NCBI GenBank assembly: GCA_949127925.1
Contig: CASBQX010000178.1
Span: 1 to 12,345, forward strand
Direction of reading: 5' to 3'
DNA: 12,345 bases
Origin: Synechococcales cyanobacterium PMM_0002
Lineage (GTDB): Bacteria; Cyanobacteriota; Cyanobacteriia; Elainellales; Elainellaceae
The translations under genes and the position numbers were made by a program. Below are positions 1 through 6,427 of the stretch, piece by piece; within the stretch, counting starts at the first letter, position 1; every line of letters starts with the position of its first letter. The notes beneath the pieces were generated by a model. That model made no database searches, was not told the origin of the DNA, and worked only from the letters and a program-made list of their open reading frames with translations.

Positions 1-125
1 CTGATCGATCGGTAGTTGGCAGCTAACGTCGAAACGCTTTCCTGAAACGGTTGCGGCGATCGCAATTGGATTAGGACGCTAGCAGTCCCGAGTCTCGGCT
101 CACCATGTCCTTTTCAATGGAGTGT

Positions 126-1385
126 ATGGCTCAAAAACTTTGGAGCGGCTTAACGACTGCCGCCATGTTGGTAACATCTCTAGGCGCAGTGCCTATCGGC
201 TATGCGAATGCTAGCCAGCCTAGGGAGACTGACGAGGCTCAACAGGCGCAGGTTCCCCGCCAAGTAGCCCCATCTAATTCAGCCCCTGCTGTTTTACCAT
301 CCGATTCATCTACACCGGTAGAACCTTCAGAAGGAAACCGGGCTGATGGGACTATAGCTCCCGCCGCTTTACCGGATTCTGCGCTTGCAACCCTAAGCAA
401 CGTTAGAAAAGTGGGAGAATATCAATCCCAAACAGAGGCGCAAGCAGCCACCGAAACCATTGTTAACATCTATCCTCATGTGGTAAGAGGACGAAACGCA
501 GCCACTATCCACGTTCGCAGCATCCCCGTTCTGACACTTCTGGGTGGTTCCCAGACAGAATCTAGGACATCTGTTACCCCGAGAGCGGTGACACCACCTG
601 GCTCTTTGCAGCCCGCTTCCTACAGCCCCAGCGCCACATCAGGAGTGAAGCTTCCTACTCCTCCCGATGAGTCCAACCCAGATTTAAACCTAGATCTATC
701 TCCAGCTAGTGCGATTGCCACAACCACTCGACTCGATGCGGCCCGCAATAGCGCTGGAGCGTCTGACCCGGTTGAACGGGCATTGGCGATCGCGGCTCGG
801 ATCAATCAATTGAACCGCGACGGAGTAGACCCTGAAACCATCACGGTTCGCTGGGATGCAGCGCAAGAGCAGTTCATTATTCAAGCTGGCGGACAAGATC
901 TGGTCGCAATCAACGCCGATACAGTATTGCCTAACACGACCCGCAACTTTGCAGAAGATGCCCTGCAAGCTACCAATCGGCTGCGTCGCCTCATGGGCGG
1001 TGCTCCACCGTTGCAGGAGATTCAGGGTCGGCCTCGACCTAGTATCCAGGTGTCTGTGGGTGCGGTTCAGATTCGGGTATCGGGAATGGCTTCGTGGTAT
1101 GGCCCTGGATTCCACGGTAACCGCAGTGCCAGCGGTGAAGTGTTTAACCAGCACAGCCTAACGGCGGCGCATCGCTCATTACCCTTTGGCACCCAGGTGC
1201 GGGTAACTAATTTGAACAACGGGCGCGCTGTGGTCGTGCGAATTAACGATCGCGGCCCTTTTTCGCGAGGGCGCGTGATCGACCTATCAGCAGGAGCTGC
1301 TCAGGTGATTGGACTCACCCGGAGTGGAGTCGCACCGGTCAGCCTAGAGGTCATGGGGCAAGTTCAGGCCGTCTCTGCTCGCTAA
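126..1385 (+). CDS. rlpA: RlpA-like septal ring/cell-wall protein with C-terminal double-psi beta-barrel domain
   Basis: Exported protein of the RlpA family, whose characterised members bind or cleave denuded peptidoglycan glycan strands at the septum. The C-terminal ~90 residues carry the diagnostic DPBB pattern: ASWYGPGFHGNRSASGE, then TAAHRSLPFGT, then NDRGPF and RVIDLS, with the conserved His of AAHRSLPFGT and Asp of NDRGPF both present. The N-terminus looks like a Sec signal peptide: a short n-region with Lys, a hydrophobic stretch to GYANA, and a likely cut after ANA. About 290 residues follow that are rich in Ser, Pro, Ala and Thr, with a second conserved-looking block (DPVERALAIAARINQL to NAEDALQATNRLRRLMG region), typical of long cyanobacterial homologues. 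No SPOR domain is seen. The start at 126 gives the cleanest signal peptide. In-frame ATGs at 105 and 117 are alternatives and none has a well-spaced ribosome site. The family call is firm; lytic activity is inferred. Confidence 0.9.
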   Translation: MAQKLWSGLTTAAMLVTSLGAVPIGYANASQPRETDEAQQAQVPRQVAPSNSAPAVLPSDSSTPVEPSEGNRADGTIAPAALPDSALATLSNVRKVGEYQSQTEAQAATETIVNIYPHVVRGRNAATIHVRSIPVLTLLGGSQTESRTSVTPRAVTPPGSLQPASYSPSATSGVKLPTPPDESNPDLNLDLSPASAIATTTRLDAARNSAGASDPVERALAIAARINQLNRDGVDPETITVRWDAAQEQFIIQAGGQDLVAINADTVLPNTTRNFAEDALQATNRLRRLMGGAPPLQEIQGRPRPSIQVSVGAVQIRVSGMASWYGPGFHGNRSASGEVFNQHSLTAAHRSLPFGTQVRVTNLNNGRAVVVRINDRGPFSRGRVIDLSAGAAQVIGLTRSGVAPVSLEVMGQVQAVSAR

Positions 1386-1410
1386 CGGGCTTGAGTCTTA
1401 ATCAGTGACA

Positions 1411-1454
1411 GCAAAAAGCGCAACCTATCTCAACAGATAAGTTGCGCTTTTTGC
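1411..1454 (+). terminator. Rho-independent-type terminator after rlpA
   Basis: A 14-bp perfect outer stem (GCAAAAAGCGCAAC with GTTGCGCTTTTTGC), one C/A mismatch, 5 further pairs and a CAAC loop, beginning 25 bp after the rlpA stop. The A-run in the left arm and T-run in the right arm make it symmetrical, so it could stop transcription from either side. Confidence 0.8.
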
Positions 1455-1520
1455 TTATTGTGTGGAGTCTAACAGAGCCAGACTTTACTTAAACCTCGTC
1501 TAACTTAAAACCCAGAGTTT

Positions 1521-1807
1521 CCCTCACCCTTTTCATGTATGCCGAAGGCTTTAAGTCCTCTCCCTGGGGCTACCGTGTACACACAAGTCTTCTGATCATC
1601 TAGCCTCAACTGGGTTTGATCCCCCCAACCCCCTTAAAAAAGGGGGAGCCGGATTCAAAGTCCCCCTTTTTTAAGGGGGATTTAGGGGGATCTCGCAGTA
1701 CGTTGATACCTTGTCCGAGATGTGTGTACACGGTAGCCCTGGGGAGAGGGACTTTGAAAGCTTTTCCGGCTCCCCTCGCCCTTTGGGAGAGGGGCTGGGG
1801 GTGAGGG
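1521..1807. repeat. Nested imperfect palindromic intergenic repeat (outer element)
   Basis: Two long inverted arms flank an inner palindrome. The best-conserved core of the left arm (1554-1585) matches the reverse complement of 1721-1753 with two substitutions and one gap, including 19 consecutive bases (TGTGTGTACACGGTAGCCC on the right side). The outermost ends are CCCTCACCC at 1521 and its complement GGGTGAGGG ending at 1807. The right outer arm holds an extra segment (about 1770-1800) of the CCCCTCTCCCAAAGGGCGAGGGG type that the left arm lacks. There is no credible reading frame; the short open frame at 1616-1804 is an accident of the repeat. Such C/G-rich palindromes recur in many cyanobacterial genomes. 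It fills most of the gap between the convergent rlpA and psbY. Confidence 0.75.
1618..1692. repeat. Inner GATCCCCC...GGGGGATC palindrome
   Basis: A 75-bp self-complementary unit nested between the outer arms. It starts GATCCCCC and ends GGGGGATC. Each half itself contains a small palindrome (CCCCCTTAAAAAAGGGGG on the left, CCCCCTTTTTTAAGGGGG on the right), and the two are reverse complements of each other. The sequence can therefore fold either as one long hairpin or as two side-by-side ones. Confidence 0.75.
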
Positions 1808-1851
1808 CTAAAACTACAGTTCTCAACATGGACTTGGTTTAGCTCCAGACG

Positions 1852-1965
1852 TTACTTAGTTAAAAACGTCTTTGCTTGTTTCAGTGCCAGTTGCCCAATG
1901 TTGTAGATGGCCCAACCACCCGCTAAGAGCAGCGGTGACAGCACGATCAAAATACGCCAATCCAT
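1852..1965 (-). CDS. psbY: Photosystem II protein PsbY
   Basis: A 37-residue peptide beginning MDWRILIVLSPLLLAGG and continuing WAIYNIGQLALKQAKTFLTK. This is the PsbY pattern: MDWR start, one membrane helix (about residues 5-23), an invariant-looking W-x-x-xNIG turn and a short basic amphipathic tail. PsbY is a peripheral single-helix subunit of photosystem II near cytochrome b559 in the thylakoid membrane; in cyanobacteria it is dispensable or only mildly important. The ATG is preceded by a very strong ribosome site (GAGGAGG at 1974-1980 on the minus strand, 8 nt spacing). It lies 76 bp downstream of the carbonic anhydrase-like gene on the same strand. The two could share a transcript, although an AT-rich gap of this size can also hold its own promoter. 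The peptide is short, but start, ribosome site and sequence agree. Confidence 0.88.
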   Translation of the reverse strand: MDWRILIVLSPLLLAGGWAIYNIGQLALKQAKTFLTK

Positions 1966-2041
1966 ATTGATATCCTCCTCTAAAGATTTGTGAAATACTC
2001 TCATCTTTAATTACTATTCTGCCGCTAACAGCCTCAATTTG

Positions 2042-2608
2042 CTAGGGGGTAATGGATGATCCTGATTCAGTATTCTTGCCTGCATGGATCAACGCCAGCT
2101 GCTCATATTTTTTGGCATGGTCGATTAAGTCGGCGGCTTCTGCTTCAGACAGCTGACGCACAACTTTAGCCGGAATCCCCAAAACCAGCGATCGCACCGG
2201 GACATCCTTAGTCACAACAGCTCCGGCTCCCACGATGCTTCCAGCTCCAATCCGCACCCCGTCTAGCACAATCGCCCCAATCCCAATCAGACAGCCTTGC
2301 TCTACATGAGCACTATGAATAACAGCCCGGTGTCCCACTGTGACATATGCTTCTAGTACGGTGGGTTTGCCAGGGTCACCATGTAAGATTGCGCCGTCTT
2401 GAACGTTGGTGCTTTGCCCAATCACAATCCGTTCTACATCGCCTCGAACCACAGCGCCATACCAAATGCTAGCCCCTGGTGCCAGCTCAACGTGTCCAAT
2501 TACGGTAGCTCCAGGGGCGACAAAAGCGGCAGCTGACAAATCAGGTGTTGACCAGCCGAGGACGGGGAATCCGGTTGAGGGAGTCGCAGGGGTCGAAGAT
2601 GTAGACAA
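2042..2608 (-). CDS. Gamma carbonic anhydrase family protein (CamH/YrdA-like left-handed beta-helix)
   Basis: A 188-residue hexapeptide-repeat protein with the residues of the gamma carbonic anhydrase metal site. R55 and D57 lie in GAVVRGD, Q70 and D71 in NVQDG, His76 in AILHGD, and His93 and His98 in VGHRAVIH. These match Arg59, Asp61, Gln75, Asp76, His81, His117 and His122 of archaeal Cam in order and spacing. The acidic loop of Cam is absent, as in the shorter CamH-type proteins, so catalysis of CO2 hydration is plausible but not assured; many relatives have no measured activity. It lacks the RuBisCO small-subunit-like repeats of CcmM, so it is not the carboxysome scaffold. The start is an unusual TTG, chosen because AAGGAG lies 9 nt upstream and no in-frame ATG or GTG fits. 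The protein would act as a trimer in the cytoplasm. Confidence 0.88.
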   Translation of the reverse strand: MSTSSTPATPSTGFPVLGWSTPDLSAAAFVAPGATVIGHVELAPGASIWYGAVVRGDVERIVIGQSTNVQDGAILHGDPGKPTVLEAYVTVGHRAVIHSAHVEQGCLIGIGAIVLDGVRIGAGSIVGAGAVVTKDVPVRSLVLGIPAKVVRQLSEAEAADLIDHAKKYEQLALIHAGKNTESGSSITP

Positions 2609-2617
2609 CGTGAACCA

Positions 2618-2623
2618 CTCCTT
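2618..2623 (-). promoter_or_regulatory. Ribosome binding site that fixes the TTG start of the gamma-CA gene
   Basis: AAGGAG on the minus strand, 9 nt before the TTG codon at 2606-2608. It is the only strong Shine-Dalgarno match near the start and supports TTG initiation. Confidence 0.7.
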
Positions 2624-2708
2624 AACAGTGCCTAGGCTGATGTTGCCCTGATTTTATCTTGGGAGGATGTTGAGAAAATATCGTGAACGGCTGATGATTT
2701 CTCGGACA

Positions 2709-2722
2709 TTTTGCCCGCAAAA
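2709..2722. promoter_or_regulatory. Small inverted repeat in the divergent gap between gamma-CA and the TIGR02652-like gene
   Basis: TTTTGC-CC-GCAAAA, a perfect 6-bp inverted repeat in the roughly 200-bp gap between two divergent genes. It could be an operator or chance; no regulator motif is recognised. Confidence 0.3.
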
Positions 2723-2796
2723 CATCAACTTTTAAACCAACCTCTTCCGGCAGAATGCTCTTAGAATTGGCGTGAGAGCAAGCATGTCCAAAAGTC

Positions 2797-2802
2797 TATA
2801 AT
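2797..2802 (+). promoter_or_regulatory. Perfect -10 box upstream of the TIGR02652-like gene
   Basis: TATAAT matches the consensus exactly. No -35 box of good quality lies 16-18 bp upstream. A transcript starting about 7 nt downstream would leave almost no leader for the ATG at 2816 but about 40 nt for the ATG at 2849, which favours the later start. Confidence 0.5.
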
Positions 2803-2848
2803 AGAGCCACCGCCCATGGTACATGGAAACTACGCTGGTAGCGACTTC

Positions 2849-3358
2849 ATGATGAACCTAGCCCTACAGTATCCGATCTTCGGCCCTGAGATTCAGTGCC
2901 CGCACTGTCGTCAAGCGATCGCCGCCCTGACGCTGACTGATACCTATTTATGCCAGCGTCATGGGGCATTCGAATCCGACCCCAAAACCAGTGAACTGGT
3001 TCACCTGCAATCGGGGCGGCATTGGCGGCTATGGAATGATGAGTGGTTCCGCCAACATACTCACCCGGATGGCATTCGCTTCGAGATTCACGAAGCCCTC
3101 GATCGGCTCTATACCCAAGGCTATCGTGCTACCCGCGTGATTATTGCGCTGCGGTATCAGGACTTAATTAGCACGTATTTAGAACGCAGCACCCAGTGGC
3201 GGGGACAGGCAGATTCATCACGCCCCCGGCTGTATGGGTTGCCTGTTGAGTTTAGCCCTGATCCCAAAGATGAACCCTGTTGGGATGTGATCAATTTTGA
3301 TTTAGAAAAGGAACCGGGTGCGCCAGTTCGTTATCCCTATTTCCGGCTGTTTGAATAG
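2849..3358 (+). CDS. TIGR02652-like cyanobacterial zinc-ribbon protein, function unknown
   Basis: About 169 residues starting MMNLALQYPIFGPEIQCPHC. The N-terminus holds a likely zinc ribbon: Cys17 and Cys20 in CPHC, Cys35 and His38 in CQRHG. The rest is polar and well conserved in style (HTHPDGIRFEIHEALDRLY, GYRATRVIIALRYQ). I recall this as the uncharacterised cyanobacterial family TIGR02652; the assignment is from memory of its characteristic wording. There is no signal peptide or membrane segment, so it is probably cytoplasmic and may bind zinc. An in-frame ATG at 2816 adds MVHGNYAGSDF. The later start is preferred because of the TATAAT at 2797 and because the recognisable family sequence begins there. 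The VOC gene begins 16 bp after its stop, so the two are probably cotranscribed. Confidence 0.75.
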   Translation: MMNLALQYPIFGPEIQCPHCRQAIAALTLTDTYLCQRHGAFESDPKTSELVHLQSGRHWRLWNDEWFRQHTHPDGIRFEIHEALDRLYTQGYRATRVIIALRYQDLISTYLERSTQWRGQADSSRPRLYGLPVEFSPDPKDEPCWDVINFDLEKEPGAPVRYPYFRLFE

Positions 3359-3374
3359 AGTTGATGCAAAATCC

Positions 3375-3812
3375 ATGCACCACGCTTCAATTCGCACGGC
3401 GGATATTTTTAGGGCGATCGCCTTCTATGAGCATCTAGGGTTCGTGGTCTGTGAGCGCTTTACGGCGGGGATCACGCTGGGCTGCTGGATGGAGGGCTTG
3501 AACGGACGGATTGAGCTGTTACAGGTGCCGCAACCTCGCCCCGCCGCCGATGCCTTTGGCGACGAGCACTACACCGGGTACTACCACCTATCGTTTGACC
3601 TGACGGCGGCGGCAGTGAGTTTGCCAGATTGGCTAGGCGAGTTACGGTCTCGATTGGCAGACCTAGAACCCGCCCAGCCTTTGACCGTATTGCTGGAGCC
3701 AACCCAGCAAATCATCGGCGATCGCGTCTACGAAGTGGCCTTTATTGCGGATCTTGACGGGCTACCCCTGGAATTTATCCGCGTTTTGGGCGACGCCTTT
3801 GGGAAACGTTAG
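3375..3812 (+). CDS. VOC superfamily (glyoxalase/bleomycin resistance/dioxygenase) protein
   Basis: A 145-residue protein with the two beta-alpha-beta-beta-beta halves of the vicinal oxygen chelate fold. It opens MHHASIRTADIFRAIAFYEHLGF, shown here only for its family pattern (H-x-x-x-R-x-x-D...A-x-x-F-Y). A complete metal quartet can be placed: His3, Glu47 (RIELLQ), His71 (YYHLSFDL) and Glu133 (PLEFIRVL), aligning with His5, Glu56, His74 and Glu122 of E. coli glyoxalase I. A metal-dependent enzyme is likely, but substrate cannot be read; the glyoxal-binding loops differ enough that I do not name it glyoxalase I. The open frame extends upstream to 3318 inside the previous gene; ATG 3375 fits the family start and follows that gene's stop by 16 bp. 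Its last 51 bp overlap the 3' end of the opposite-strand cruA, and Glu133 lies within that overlap. Confidence 0.8.
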   Translation: MHHASIRTADIFRAIAFYEHLGFVVCERFTAGITLGCWMEGLNGRIELLQVPQPRPAADAFGDEHYTGYYHLSFDLTAAAVSLPDWLGELRSRLADLEPAQPLTVLLEPTQQIIGDRVYEVAFIADLDGLPLEFIRVLGDAFGKR

Positions 3813-5930
3813 CGGCGGATGAGCCAGGGTGACGGCATCAGGTTCGACGGGCGATCGCCCTAAACTCCCCGGTTTCGCCATTGGGCGACCGACCCCATAG
3901 GTGAGCGCATAGCTGCGGGCCAATAGCCAAAACCACAGTGCCGGATGGCGCGGTTCTAGCCATGGCTGAACGCGACAGGCAAACCCTGGCAGCCATTGAA
4001 ATAGCCAGCTTAAGCAAGCTGCCACCGTAAAGTTGACGTAGCTGCCCATCCAGCGGACTAAGTCGCGAGGGCCGGCCAAATCCCAAATCCACAGCAGTAG
4101 GGAGGGGTTGTACCAAGCCGCCTTCAGCGCCATGCGGTTGAAGGGAAGCCAGCCCGCTCGGTCTTTAACAAACCGATCGGCCACCTCTGGGGTTTCACTT
4201 GCCAAAATGCCAAAGAAGGTGTTTAGCATAGAGTTCACCCGCTCGGGGGCGATGAAGCGACCCGTGGGCACCATCATGCCTTTGGAAAACAGCCAGGTGA
4301 CCGCAACATTGCTCTGGTAAGCGCGAATTTGCTCTAGGTGGCGGGCTTTCAGCAAATCGTGGCGCAGCGCTGTGTGCAGCAAATCGGTGAGGCGCGGCAG
4401 ATTGCGCACCAATGAACCAAACCCTGTGAACACCAAGGGAGACTGCAAGGACGCGGCATCGCCAATTGCAATCAGCCGATCGAGGGCAATATGGCGATCG
4501 CCTCCATCCACGCTGAAGTGCCCCGGAATATAGCCAAATGTCGCCTTACGCCAGACCAATTTGTCCATGTCACAGCGGCGGTACTCGGGCAAGATGGTGA
4601 AAAAATCTTCATACATTTCCAGCAACGACCCAGGGTTTTCAGCATTTACCTGGTGATAGTGAAAGAGATAAAACGTTAGTTCTTGATCGCGACCTGGAAA
4701 CAGTTCCCAAATTAGCTGACGACCCCGCGAAATGTCGCCGTGGCTATTGAGCACATCCCCATAGTCGGTATCCCAGACGCCCGGTTCAAATCCCCGCTCA
4801 ATTACGGCTCCCACCGTCGGGCAAACGCTGTCGAAGGCGCGCCCTCCATTCAATTGCCAAGCGATCGGTGAAGCCGTACCCATGGCGTCTACCAAAAGCC
4901 GCGCGGTGGCTCTCCGAGGTATTTGAGTGGGCAGGTGAGTCGCCTGCATGGTGACACTCTGTCCCCCAATATCGGCACGAACAAATTCTGTCTCATCCCA
5001 AATTTCGCCGCCCGCCGCTCGCAAGGTATCGCCACAAAAGCGCAGGAGCTTCTCCGCGTCAATACAGACATTTAGGACAGTGGGTGTATGTAAAATTGGC
5101 GCTTTAGCCTGAGGCGGGTTGTTGGCATCAAAAAACTTATGAAATCCGTCTATATATTCGCGTGCCACCACACTCTCAAAGTCGGCTGGGCTAAATAGCC
5201 CTAAATCAATTAAGCTTTGAAATTCATCGCGCGAAATGTTCCATTCACGGTTCATGCGGCCAAACGGTAATCGCTCCACCAGCAAAACGCGATACCCCAG
5301 CCGAGCCATCACGGCCGCATGGATCACCCCCAGTGCCCCACCAATATAGATGAGATCGTAGGCGCGCTCAGATAGCTGAGGGGCGTCTTCTAATCCATGC
5401 AGCGGAGACTCTTGACCGGTAAAAATTACTTGACGAGGGGTCTTAGGATTGCGTACCCCTTCGCGCCAGCGCTGTTCCCACCAGTAGACCCGCGTCAGGT
5501 CATATTCCCCGTTGGGAATGCGCTGAAAATATTTGACGGTGAGAGGATGCGTGGGTGCCAACGCTTCGAAAATCGTTTGCTGCGCCAGATCGATGACGGG
5601 TGGCTCGGGGTAGCGGTTGGGGAACGCAGCCTGTACTTGACTGGTCAACTGCTGCACAAACTTGGCGTCTTGAGCGGCAATGGGGGGTGACACAGCAGCG
5701 CTAGCCCACCTAAATACCTTGAGATAAGTGGTGCGCTGCACTGACCAGGTAAAGACGGATAGGGTCGCACTCTCTGGCTCCACCGTTACGTCGGCTACAG
5801 CCATTTTTAATAAAAACCCATCCGGCGTAGCCTGTTTTGTGCCAGCTGGAACCTGAAACTGATGCTGCAACCAGGTGCGAACAGCATCAATATCAGGAGT
5901 AGGTACCTCTAAGTAAAGAATTTCTCTCAT
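3762..5930 (-). CDS. cruA: FAD-dependent lycopene cyclase, CruA type
   Basis: A 722-residue flavoprotein of the CruA/CruP lycopene cyclase group, which converts lycopene to cyclic carotenes in green sulfur bacteria and many cyanobacteria. The dinucleotide-binding site is at about 191-219: YDLIYIGGALGVIHAAVMA followed by RVLLVER, the Glu closing the Rossmann motif. The group signature MNREWNISR follows at 226-234. A second FAD-contact region (LVDAMGTASPIAWQL, later LIAIGDAASLQSPLVFTGFGS) is also present. A ~180-residue N-terminal extension and an aromatic, hydrophobic C-terminal part (FNRMALKAAWYNPSLLLWIW onward) are more like long CruA than the shorter CruP, which is why I choose CruA; CruP remains possible. 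It probably associates with membranes where carotenoids are made. Its last 16 codons lie antisense to the VOC gene. The start ATG lacks a strong ribosome site. It diverges from the 77-residue protein gene. Confidence 0.75.
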   Translation of the reverse strand: MREILYLEVPTPDIDAVRTWLQHQFQVPAGTKQATPDGFLLKMAVADVTVEPESATLSVFTWSVQRTTYLKVFRWASAAVSPPIAAQDAKFVQQLTSQVQAAFPNRYPEPPVIDLAQQTIFEALAPTHPLTVKYFQRIPNGEYDLTRVYWWEQRWREGVRNPKTPRQVIFTGQESPLHGLEDAPQLSERAYDLIYIGGALGVIHAAVMARLGYRVLLVERLPFGRMNREWNISRDEFQSLIDLGLFSPADFESVVAREYIDGFHKFFDANNPPQAKAPILHTPTVLNVCIDAEKLLRFCGDTLRAAGGEIWDETEFVRADIGGQSVTMQATHLPTQIPRRATARLLVDAMGTASPIAWQLNGGRAFDSVCPTVGAVIERGFEPGVWDTDYGDVLNSHGDISRGRQLIWELFPGRDQELTFYLFHYHQVNAENPGSLLEMYEDFFTILPEYRRCDMDKLVWRKATFGYIPGHFSVDGGDRHIALDRLIAIGDAASLQSPLVFTGFGSLVRNLPRLTDLLHTALRHDLLKARHLEQIRAYQSNVAVTWLFSKGMMVPTGRFIAPERVNSMLNTFFGILASETPEVADRFVKDRAGWLPFNRMALKAAWYNPSLLLWIWDLAGPRDLVRWMGSYVNFTVAACLSWLFQWLPGFACRVQPWLEPRHPALWFWLLARSYALTYGVGRPMAKPGSLGRSPVEPDAVTLAHPPLTFPKGVAQNADKFQG

Positions 5931-5969
5931 CTAGCGTGTTTAACCCCGCGAGTCCCCAAAAATACAGAG

Positions 5970-5997
5970 TTGACAAGATTTGAAAGTGCGTTAAACT
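5970..5997 (+). promoter_or_regulatory. Probable promoter for the small protein gene at 6109
   Basis: A perfect -35 TTGACA (5970-5975), a 16-bp spacer and a 4/6 -10 box TAAACT (5992-5997). A start site near 6004 would give a leader of about 100 nt before the ATG at 6109, and puts the in-frame ATG at 6004 at the very 5' end of the message. Confidence 0.45.
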
Positions 5998-6108
5998 TCA
6001 CCAATGCATTCAGAATTGCTTAAGAAATTTTACAGGCTTCTCATCTTTTGCATATGCAGTTCTCTTCTAAGTATCCGCCGTTCTTCTCACGTTTGTTTCC
6101 GTCCTGCC

Positions 6109-6342
6109 ATGAATTATCCCATCCCCAACAACCCTCAAGAAATCTTGGCACTTCGTCAGCAGCCAGTGGATGAGGAACTGGTGGCGACAGCGATCGCCGG
6201 GGTAGTTCGTGTGGCTCGCTCTCGGGGACAATCGCTAGAAGAGGTAACGGCTGAAGTCATGGCCGACGATGCTATTCTTAACCGCTCTGTGCGGCTCTGG
6301 CTGAGCGATATTGTGGCACACGCCTGGAATTCGTTAGCTTAG
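6109..6342 (+). CDS. Conserved cyanobacterial-type small protein, function unknown
   Basis: A 77-residue protein (MNYPIPNNPQEILALRQQPV to the end) of mostly predicted helix: VDEELVATAIAGVVRVARSRG, a connecting LEEVTAEVMADD, and a final helix VRLWLSDIVAHAW. There is no Cys pair, signal peptide or membrane segment. I recognise it as resembling unnamed small cyanobacterial proteins but assign no family. The frame stays open up to an ATG at 6004. The added 35 residues (MHSELLKKFYRLLIFCICSS...) differ strongly in composition, being Cys- and Ser-rich, and look like translated leader, so ATG 6109 is preferred. It sits between cruA (divergent) and dps (86 bp downstream, same strand); no functional link is visible. 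Confidence 0.7.
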   Translation: MNYPIPNNPQEILALRQQPVDEELVATAIAGVVRVARSRGQSLEEVTAEVMADDAILNRSVRLWLSDIVAHAWNSLA

Positions 6343-6427
6343 CTAATCCTGACGCTGATCAGGGCAACTCAAGTTTTGGGTTTTGGGGTATCTTGAATCT
6401 TTGAACCCCTATCTAGGACAAAACCAT

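Noticed and set aside
88..98. CCGAG-T-CTCGG palindrome just before rlpA
   Set aside because: Loop of one base and short arms; no evidence of function.
1616..1804. Open frame of 62 codons in the gap after rlpA
   Set aside because: It lies entirely within the nested palindrome and its composition simply follows the repeat.
2042..2608. Carboxysome protein CcmM
   Set aside because: The protein ends after the beta-helix and its short C-terminal helix, without RuBisCO small-subunit-like repeats, and no ccm genes are nearby.
3472..3702. Minus-strand open frame inside the VOC gene, and similar opposite-strand frames in rlpA, cruA, the ABC-F gene and gpmI
   Set aside because: These are shadows of well-supported genes: low-complexity translations, no ribosome sites and no family resemblance.
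6348..6363. CCTGA-CGCTGA-TCAGG hairpin after the 77-residue protein gene
   Set aside because: Only 5 bp of stem and no adjacent T-run; too weak for a terminator.
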